A stretch of 5,557 nucleotides of DNA, from the NCBI GenBank assembly GCA_016866575.1, contig VGMA01000095.1, positions 1 to 5,557 on the forward strand. Direction: 5' to 3'. Source of the stretch: Chlamydiota bacterium. GTDB taxonomy: Bacteria; Chlamydiota; Chlamydiia; Chlamydiales; VGMA01. Below, one piece after another: positions 1 to 4,608 of this stretch; position 1 is the stretch's first letter, and every line of letters begins with the position of its first letter. The position numbers were made by a program, and so were the translations under genes. Below the pieces are notes generated by a model. The model had not been told where the DNA came from. It saw only the letters and a list, made by a program, of their open reading frames with translations, and did not search any database.

Positions 1-6
1 TATCAG

Positions 7-32
7 AAAAAAGTAGAGCGATAAAAATGCTC
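7..32 (-). terminator. Possible weak intrinsic terminator of the transglutaminase-like operon
   Basis: Read on the minus strand, GAGC (32-29) can pair with GCTC (19-16), with one additional G-U pair at 20/28 and a 7-nt loop. A run of six T (12-7) follows 3 nt after the stem. It begins 9 nt after the stop of the upstream gene, which is the right place. The stem is only 4-5 bp, so this is a weak candidate. The window edge prevents checking for a better terminator further down. Confidence 0.25.
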
Positions 33-40
33 CATACGCA

Positions 41-1111
41 TCAAACTTTGTTGAATGCAATCATTTTTGTAAAACGCTCTTCATCTACAATAAGCGCCAT
101 CTGGAATAGATTTTCTTGCTTAAGAATCTGCTTTGTTATGATTTGATCTTTTTTTAAAGTATCCTTTTCATCGCTTTCAATATCTTCTCTCTCTATGATG
201 TTATTCATCTCTTCTAATGCTTGTGAAGACACAATCCACTCTTCTGGCACAGGATCTTGATTATAATCTTGTACGAGATAGTCGGCGATTTGCAATAAGC
301 TCTCCCCTTGCGGGTCTAATCCAAGCCCTGTAAATAAAGGCTCTTTGCCTATTTTATGAAGATAGAGTAGATTCATACCCCTACTTAGCCCATAGGGATG
401 CTTATCTAAATAGTCATCCACATTTGAGATATAAAGAGTTTGCGCTTGGATAAAATCTGTCTTTAAACGCTCTTTCATTGTGTAGATTTGTTTGCCGCCA
501 TAAAAAAATAGGGGCACTTTTTCTGTAAAAATAGACTCTAAATCGATCTTATGACAAGCTGCCCAGGCATCAAAATGTTCTTTTCCCATTCGATCAATCA
601 TCACTAGATACAAAGCTATAGTGTATATATGCTGACACCCTACAAAAGAAATTTTCTCCATCAAGGCGCTAATTCCATCTGAAGCCCTAACATCTTCTTT
701 CAATACCAAATTTGAAGAATAGAAACTTTCAGAAGGATCAAATGACTCCTCTTGCTTCCAATATTGAGGATCTGCCCATGAAGAACAAAAAAAGCCCTCT
801 TCCAAAAATCTGTGATATATTTCATTTGCCGGTTGAATAGATCCCAAAACCTCAACAGGACGTGATTTTAGCTCTCTTAAAGTAAGCGCAAAAGTGACGT
901 TATACCAAATCCCTTGAGGCTTAAGATCGAAAGCTTCTTTAAAACGCCCCTCATCAATTAGCTGATCTCTAAGAAAACAAGGGGTGATAATCTGCTGAAA
1001 TTTTTGCGTAAAATGTTCATGAAAAGGTGGGGTTGCATGCAGACTGCTATCACTTATCCTGAGCTCTTCTAGGCATCCATTTAAAGATAAACTACTATGA
1101 ACTGAATGCAT
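41..1111 (-). CDS. Tgl-like transglutaminase-fold protein, second gene of the paralogue pair
   Basis: The 356-residue product is collinear with the product of the gene upstream (about half of aligned positions identical; 30 of 50 in residues 151-200). From about residue 100 it follows Bacillus spore protein-glutamine gamma-glutamyltransferase Tgl as I remember it: an F-x-x-S-W-x-x-x-Q-Y-W block (108-118); GCQH followed by YL-x-MIDRMG (158-176), matching Tgl's cysteine helix; a QTLY-x-x-N block (224-230); RGMN (244-247) matching Tgl RGEN; and TGLG (261-264) matching Tgl HGLG. Cys159 aligns with catalytic Cys116. The partners Glu115, Glu187 and His200 are replaced by Gly158, Met246 and Thr261, so activity is uncertain. 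Residues 30-100 (HEHF, PCF, GIWYN blocks) are shared with the paralogue and not recognised in Tgl. No signal peptide or membrane segment is seen. The ATG follows AAGG with a 4-nt gap and lies 17 nt after the upstream stop, so the two are probably co-transcribed. The fold call is by eye; ordinary protein cross-linking activity is not established. Confidence 0.55.
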   Translation of the reverse strand: MHSVHSSLSLNGCLEELRISDSSLHATPPFHEHFTQKFQQIITPCFLRDQLIDEGRFKEAFDLKPQGIWYNVTFALTLRELKSRPVEVLGSIQPANEIYHRFLEEGFFCSSWADPQYWKQEESFDPSESFYSSNLVLKEDVRASDGISALMEKISFVGCQHIYTIALYLVMIDRMGKEHFDAWAACHKIDLESIFTEKVPLFFYGGKQIYTMKERLKTDFIQAQTLYISNVDDYLDKHPYGLSRGMNLLYLHKIGKEPLFTGLGLDPQGESLLQIADYLVQDYNQDPVPEEWIVSSQALEEMNNIIEREDIESDEKDTLKKDQIITKQILKQENLFQMALIVDEERFTKMIAFNKV

Positions 1112-1128
1112 GACACCTTTTTGCTACT

Positions 1129-2331
1129 TTATTTTCTTCCTGAAGAACTTGGAACTGTTTGGTTGACTAGCGCTTCAAATTCTCTTGACCCTATTCTTGT
1201 AGAACAAGGAGAAAATAGATCCTTTCTACTTAAAAATTCTTGTTTTGTGATTTGATGACTTCTCAACTTAGATAGCCTTTCTTTATTAGCTAAAATCTCA
1301 TGTGAAACTGCAGTATAAAAAAAATGAGCTCTTGATCCTGGCTCTGCATGGAAAAACTCTTCTTGAGTAAACGACACTCTCCCTTCAGGAGTATTAAGAA
1401 CTATTGTGTCCCGTTTTGTTCGGTATTTTTCTGCAGCTTTTGAAGATAAAAGCGTTTCATCCTCAATTGGGTTTTGATTATACGCCCGTATTAACCCCTC
1501 TGCCACCTCTTCAAGAGTTACTCCCCTTGGGTCAAGCCCCATACCTGTAAATAACGGCTCTCCATCTTCTCTTCTATCGATAAACACCAAGTTCATACCT
1601 CTATCCATTCCATGGGGATGTTTGACTGTGTATGTTTCATGGTTGTTCATGTAAAGTGTTTGGCCTTGTAAAAAAGTAGTTCTAAATCGATCGCGATAGC
1701 TTGGCAATTCAGCTGCAGATTGGGTAAAAATCGGAAAATCGGTGGTAAATAACAGATCAAGGTCTAATTTTTGATACTGAGCCCAGCTGTCAAAGGTTTC
1801 ATTTCCCATTCTATCGATCATCATTAAATAGACAGCGATTGCATGTATGTGCTGACAGCCTATAAAAGAGACTTTTTCGATAAGTACCTTTATAGCATCA
1901 GAAGCTTTTACCTTAGGATTTACACTAAGCTCGGTATAATGTAGACCAACATGTGATGTTTCATCAGGCACTCTTACCCAAAACTGCGCATTAGCCCAAG
2001 AAGTGTAAAAACAGCCTTTATCTAAAAGCATCGCGTGGATACGGCTAGCCGGCAACGTTGGACCTAAAATATCTAAAGGGGTGTCCCCGAGCTGCTTTAG
2101 AGCGTATGCAAAGTCATTGTTGTACCAAATTCCCATCGGCTGAAGTCTAATCGCTTCTTCAAAACGCCCCTGCTTCATAAGCTCAAGTCTTTGAAAACAA
2201 GGAGCGACAATCTGCTGAATTTTTGTTACAAAATGCTCATGAATAGGCATTCGCCCATCTAAAGACCTAGGCACACTTTCAGACTCTTCTACATATTGTT
2301 TAGACTCATTTGCTGCTTGTATACTATACAT
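1129..2331 (-). CDS. Tgl-like transglutaminase-fold protein, first gene of the paralogue pair
   Basis: The product has 400 residues. It aligns without gaps to its downstream paralogue from HEHF (31-34) to about RGMN (244-247), including the PCF, GRF-x-EA and GIWYN blocks and GCQHIH (158-163). The part from about residue 100 follows Bacillus Tgl: Cys159 aligns with catalytic Cys116, Met246 with Glu187, and the FTGMG loop (261-265) with Tgl FAHGLG, so the catalytic Glu and His are missing. His161 and the KHP-x-G motif (237-241) are conserved in both copies and are candidates for alternative partners. It is longer than its paralogue because of about 36 extra residues near 308-350, before a shared tail starting ITKQ (361). 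No export signal is visible. The ATG is preceded by TAGGA with a 4-nt spacer and by a good -10 box. It is the promoter-proximal gene of the operon. If the homology is right the family role would be amide/isopeptide chemistry on glutamine side chains; substrate unknown. Confidence 0.55.
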   Translation of the reverse strand: MYSIQAANESKQYVEESESVPRSLDGRMPIHEHFVTKIQQIVAPCFQRLELMKQGRFEEAIRLQPMGIWYNNDFAYALKQLGDTPLDILGPTLPASRIHAMLLDKGCFYTSWANAQFWVRVPDETSHVGLHYTELSVNPKVKASDAIKVLIEKVSFIGCQHIHAIAVYLMMIDRMGNETFDSWAQYQKLDLDLLFTTDFPIFTQSAAELPSYRDRFRTTFLQGQTLYMNNHETYTVKHPHGMDRGMNLVFIDRREDGEPLFTGMGLDPRGVTLEEVAEGLIRAYNQNPIEDETLLSSKAAEKYRTKRDTIVLNTPEGRVSFTQEEFFHAEPGSRAHFFYTAVSHEILANKERLSKLRSHQITKQEFLSRKDLFSPCSTRIGSREFEALVNQTVPSSSGRK

Positions 2332-2361
2332 AAAATCCTAAATATTATTAATTTGTCATAA

Positions 2362-2389
2362 ATTATAACTTATGCACTTAATTAAACAA
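2362..2389 (-). promoter_or_regulatory. Candidate sigma-70 promoter for the transglutaminase-like operon
   Basis: On the minus strand there is a perfect TATAAT at 2367-2362. A TTGTTT -35 candidate (3 of 6 consensus positions) lies at 2389-2384 with a 16-bp spacer. Transcription would start near 2355, giving a leader of about 24 nt that contains the AGGA ribosome binding site at 2339-2336. The -10 is strong and the -35 poor, which fits a promoter helped by a regulator at the overlapping direct repeat. Confidence 0.45.
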
Positions 2390-2400
2390 AAGTAAACAAA
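2383..2400. repeat. In-phase direct repeat TAAACAAA x2
   Basis: Two exact copies of TAAACAAA (2383-2390 and 2393-2400) are separated by AG, giving a 10-bp repeat distance, one helical turn. The first copy covers the candidate -35 of the minus-strand promoter. The layout suits a dimeric regulator bound on one face of the DNA, but the region is A-rich and chance is possible. Confidence 0.4.
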
Positions 2401-2420
2401 TCGTTACATCAACAGAAAAG

Positions 2421-2461
2421 AGATCTAAAAATTTCTACTCGATAAATAAATTTTGAGATTT
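2421..2461. repeat. Imperfect inverted repeat in the divergent intergenic region
   Basis: Bases 2421-2434 pair with 2448-2461: of 14 positions, 12 are Watson-Crick, one is G-T (2422/2460) and one is a mismatch (2427/2455). The core is AAAATTT/AAATTTT with outer ATCT/AGAT arms, around a 13-base centre. It overlaps the candidate -35 of the methyltransferase promoter, so an operator is likelier than a terminator; no gene ends here and no T-run follows the right arm. Confidence 0.4.
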
Positions 2462-2483
2462 TAATCGCTAATTTTGTTACTAT
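2453..2483 (+). promoter_or_regulatory. Candidate promoter of the O-methyltransferase gene
   Basis: TTGAGA (2453-2458, five of six -35 positions) is followed after 19 bp by TACTAT (2478-2483, four of six -10 positions). The spacer is longer than ideal. Initiation about 7 nt downstream would fall at or next to the ATG at 2490, giving a nearly leaderless message, which agrees with the absence of any Shine-Dalgarno sequence before that ATG. Confidence 0.3.
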
Positions 2484-2489
2484 TTTTTT

Positions 2490-2540
2490 ATGAAGTATCT
2501 GAATATTATACTCTTTTTTTCAATTCAACTCATAGCTTGT
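2490..2540 (+). other. Possible lipoprotein-type signal peptide on the O-methyltransferase
   Basis: The first 17 codons give MK, a hydrophobic stretch (YLNIILFFSIQ) and LIAC, with Leu at -3, Ala at -1 and Cys at +1, as in a lipobox. Only one positive charge (Lys2) precedes the hydrophobic core and the core is short, so it is a marginal signal. It could instead be a membrane-attachment leader or simply a hydrophobic first helix. Confidence 0.45.
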
Positions 2541-3551
2541 GAATTAGATCGAGAAAAACTCCTCACCCTTTTTTCAGGAGAGTGGATCTCTAGAGCCCTA
2601 TATACTACTGCCAAGCTAGAAATAGCCGATAAGCTCGATGAGCCTAGAACAAGCCTAGAACTTTCAAATCTCACCAAATGCCACCCCGAATCTCTAGATC
2701 GCCTTATGACCGCTCTTTCAAATTTAGGAGTATTTGAAAAACTATCTGATGGCAGATACATCAACAATCATACAAGCCTTCTTTTGAAAAAAAATCACCC
2801 CGAAACATTGCATGGACTTTGCATATTTTATGGTGAAGACATCCATAAAGCCTTTGATAGCTTCTTATCATCAATAAAGATCGGCAAACCAGCTTTTGAG
2901 CTTAGCTTTGGCGAACCGATTTTTCAGTACTTCAAGAACCATCCTGAGCGCCTATCTTTATTCAAGCAGGGCATGAAAGAGAAATCTTTAGCTGTAATCA
3001 ATTCCATTTTAGACAGTTACGAGTTCGGCAACTTCACCACCCTTTGCGATGTAGGTGGAGGAGAGGGGCAATTTCTCAAAGGACTATTGAAAAGACACCC
3101 CCACCTTAAAGCGACCTTATTTGAACTGCCTGAAGTTGCAAATCAGCCTCACGACAAAACCTACCAGGTCATTAGCGGCAATTTTTTTAACAGCATTCCT
3201 CAAGGGATCGATGCCTATTTATTAAAATCGGTTCTTCACGACTGGGATGACGAAGAGTGCAAAAAGATCCTGGATAATTGCTTTAGCGCCATGAGCCCTA
3301 ATAGCAAACTTTTGATCACAGAAGTGGTCATAGACAAAGAGTTTCCCTACGCAAGTTGCATGGATATGCTCATGCTCACACTCACCGGGGGAAAAGAGCG
3401 GTCACTAGACACATTCAAAAAGATGCTCTATCAATCTGGCTTTATCATTCAAAACATCTATCCAACCTCTACGGAATTTACCTTAATAGAAGCCAAAAAA
3501 AGTCCTACTCCCCTTCTTAGCTCGTCTGTAGACTATGCGTTAAAGAACTGA
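2490..3551 (+). CDS. SAM-dependent O-methyltransferase, family 2, with signal-like N-terminus
   Basis: The 353-residue product has the layout of family-2 O-methyltransferases (hydroxyneurosporene/acetylserotonin/plant caffeate type), which move a methyl group from SAM to a hydroxyl, usually of an aromatic or polyketide-like small molecule. Residues 23-100 form the winged-helix dimerisation domain (LFSGEWISRALYTTAKLEIAD opening, then GRY). The Rossmann domain has the SAM glycine loop DVGGGEG (187-193), the acidic ribose-binding FELP (211-214), GNFF (230-233), and LKSVLHDWDDEEC (245-257), whose His250 is the expected catalytic base. MDMLML...GGKERS (291-305) and a final beta strand follow. All key motifs are intact. 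The odd part is residues 1-17, a hydrophobic leader ending LIAC. No ATG, GTG or TTG occurs in frame between codon 1 and the domain, and the next Met (73) would delete most of the dimerisation domain, so this start is needed. There is no ribosome binding site; the upstream 20 bases are T-rich. Substrate unknown. Confidence 0.88.
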   Translation: MKYLNIILFFSIQLIACELDREKLLTLFSGEWISRALYTTAKLEIADKLDEPRTSLELSNLTKCHPESLDRLMTALSNLGVFEKLSDGRYINNHTSLLLKKNHPETLHGLCIFYGEDIHKAFDSFLSSIKIGKPAFELSFGEPIFQYFKNHPERLSLFKQGMKEKSLAVINSILDSYEFGNFTTLCDVGGGEGQFLKGLLKRHPHLKATLFELPEVANQPHDKTYQVISGNFFNSIPQGIDAYLLKSVLHDWDDEECKKILDNCFSAMSPNSKLLITEVVIDKEFPYASCMDMLMLTLTGGKERSLDTFKKMLYQSGFIIQNIYPTSTEFTLIEAKKSPTPLLSSSVDYALKN

Positions 3552-3568
3552 TATAGAGAGTAGAGTCA

Positions 3569-3614
3569 TTTCCCTTTTTTCTTTCTGTTATAGTAATGAA
3601 AAAAAAGAGGGAAA
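3569..3614 (+). promoter_or_regulatory. Long hairpin sequestering the ribosome binding site of the next gene
   Basis: Bases 3569-3585 pair with 3598-3614: of 17 positions, 15 are Watson-Crick, one is G-U (3576/3607) and one is a C-A mismatch (3581/3602), with a 12-nt loop. The GAGGG ribosome binding site (3607-3611) lies inside the right arm, paired with CCCTT, and the arm ends one base before the ATG at 3616. In RNA read through from the methyltransferase gene the site would be masked. The stem is mostly A-U, so it could melt easily. Confidence 0.5.
3589..3594 (+). promoter_or_regulatory. Candidate -10 box of the 330-residue protein gene
   Basis: TATAGT matches the -10 consensus at five of six positions and sits in the loop of the hairpin. 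No convincing -35 is seen about 17 bp upstream. Initiation near 3601 would produce a message lacking the left arm of the hairpin, leaving the ribosome binding site free. Confidence 0.3.
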
Positions 3615-3615
3615 A

Positions 3616-4608
3616 ATGAAATACCTTTTTACTTTCGCTTTCAAAACTGTCCAAGCTACCTTGGTCCACCTCAAAAATATCAGCGAAGCCTTAAAAAAAG
3701 GAAAAGCAGAACTTTTAGTAGAATCTTTAGAAAAGCTCCAAGAGCTTCTTCCCTTTTTAGAAAATATCACCACCCCTACATACAGCGTCGATCAAGAAAA
3801 AAATGCCAAAGAACTTGCTAAATTGATCCATACCCTCATTTTCTTGCCAGAGCATATTGAACTAAGCATTCAAGAACTAGAAAAAAAATGTCGTCAATTT
3901 TTACACACTATCAACCCGTTTTTTATCCAGACGATAGAATCTACAGGTCTTAGAAAAGCAAGATTGATTGAAGAAATCATGACATTTGAAGAGATCATGG
4001 AAAATATGATTGAAAATTATCAAACACACCAAAAATCTCCTCATCTGATTTTGACCATGCTTGAAGAACTCATCGAAGCGATGAGCTTCATTGATAGAGC
4101 TGATTTTTCAAAAGAAGAGCAAACCGATTTCGACCAATTAGTCACTATTTTTGACAAATTCAGCCAAAACCCTAGTGAAAAACAAGCTATCGAAGTGTTG
4201 ACTAAAGCCATCTCTTTAGAAAATCTACTGAGAAATCACATGAGCTTTAAAGATGCACTAGAGATCTTAGACCAGGGCGTCAAACAAGCATTTAGCAGCA
4301 TAGAAAATAAAGAAACGAAATCGACTAGAGATCTATTAGAAACAGAACATGTAAAAGATGCTTTATTTTTATTGAGCAAATACACATTCACTGAAGATCA
4401 TCTCAACTTTTCTATTGATGAGATGTTTAGGCAATACAAAAACCTTCTAGATGCTCACGAAAGCGACAAAGGCAATTTAGATCAGATCATTCTGCACCTA
4501 CAAACCTTTAGCCGCCATCTAGATATCGTTAAAACCGCATTCTCTTCAGTTGAGGGCTTAATCGAAATTGATCAATCCGCTTTTTTGGAGGATGATGAGG
4601 ATTATTAA
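3616..4608 (+). CDS. Hypothetical all-helical acidic protein
   Basis: I do not recognise the family. The 330-residue product is almost wholly predicted helix, rich in Glu, Lys and Leu, with few Gly or Pro, only one cysteine (Cys92) and an acidic end (EDDEDY). The N-terminus MKYLFTFAFK is mildly hydrophobic but too short and polar beyond residue 10 to be a clear signal peptide; no membrane segment follows. Three segments (about 31-97, 142-203, 243-298) look like degenerate repeats: a leucine-rich helix with L-E-x-L-x-E (38-43 and 149-154), a F-[ST]-x-E turn (164-167 and 258-261) and a further amphipathic helix. This could make a helical-bundle scaffold or a secreted/host-directed protein, but that is inference. 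The start is set by GAGGG with a 4-nt spacer before ATG. The gene lies 64 nt after the methyltransferase, may be partly co-transcribed with it, and overlaps the convergent transporter gene at its 3' end. The long open frame and ribosome binding site make it a real gene. Confidence 0.75.
   Translation: MKYLFTFAFKTVQATLVHLKNISEALKKGKAELLVESLEKLQELLPFLENITTPTYSVDQEKNAKELAKLIHTLIFLPEHIELSIQELEKKCRQFLHTINPFFIQTIESTGLRKARLIEEIMTFEEIMENMIENYQTHQKSPHLILTMLEELIEAMSFIDRADFSKEEQTDFDQLVTIFDKFSQNPSEKQAIEVLTKAISLENLLRNHMSFKDALEILDQGVKQAFSSIENKETKSTRDLLETEHVKDALFLLSKYTFTEDHLNFSIDEMFRQYKNLLDAHESDKGNLDQIILHLQTFSRHLDIVKTAFSSVEGLIEIDQSAFLEDDEDY
4558..4608. other. Convergent 3' gene overlap (51 bp)
   Basis: The last 16 codons plus stop of the helical protein gene on the plus strand and the end of the transporter gene on the minus strand share these bases. 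Stops are TAA at 4606-4608 (plus) and TAA at 4558-4560 (minus). No intergenic space remains, so any terminator for either gene must lie inside the other. Confidence 0.85.

Noticed and set aside
2706..2708. ATG at methyltransferase codon 73 as the real start, which would remove the signal-like leader
   Set aside because: It would delete most of the conserved dimerisation domain, whose family-typical sequence is clearly readable from residue 23.
2525..2767. 80-residue open frame on the minus strand
   Set aside because: Lies wholly antisense to the well-supported methyltransferase domain, with low-complexity Ser/Arg-rich translation and no ribosome binding site.
3569..3614. Reading the long hairpin as an intrinsic terminator of the methyltransferase gene
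   Set aside because: No T-run follows the stem on either strand; the T-rich part is within the left arm. Masking of the ribosome binding site explains its position better.
3616..3660. Signal peptide on the helical protein
   Set aside because: The hydrophobic stretch is only about nine residues and contains Lys10; no cleavage-site pattern follows.
3588..3773. 61-residue open frame on the minus strand
   Set aside because: Antisense to the start of the helical protein gene, with no supporting motif.
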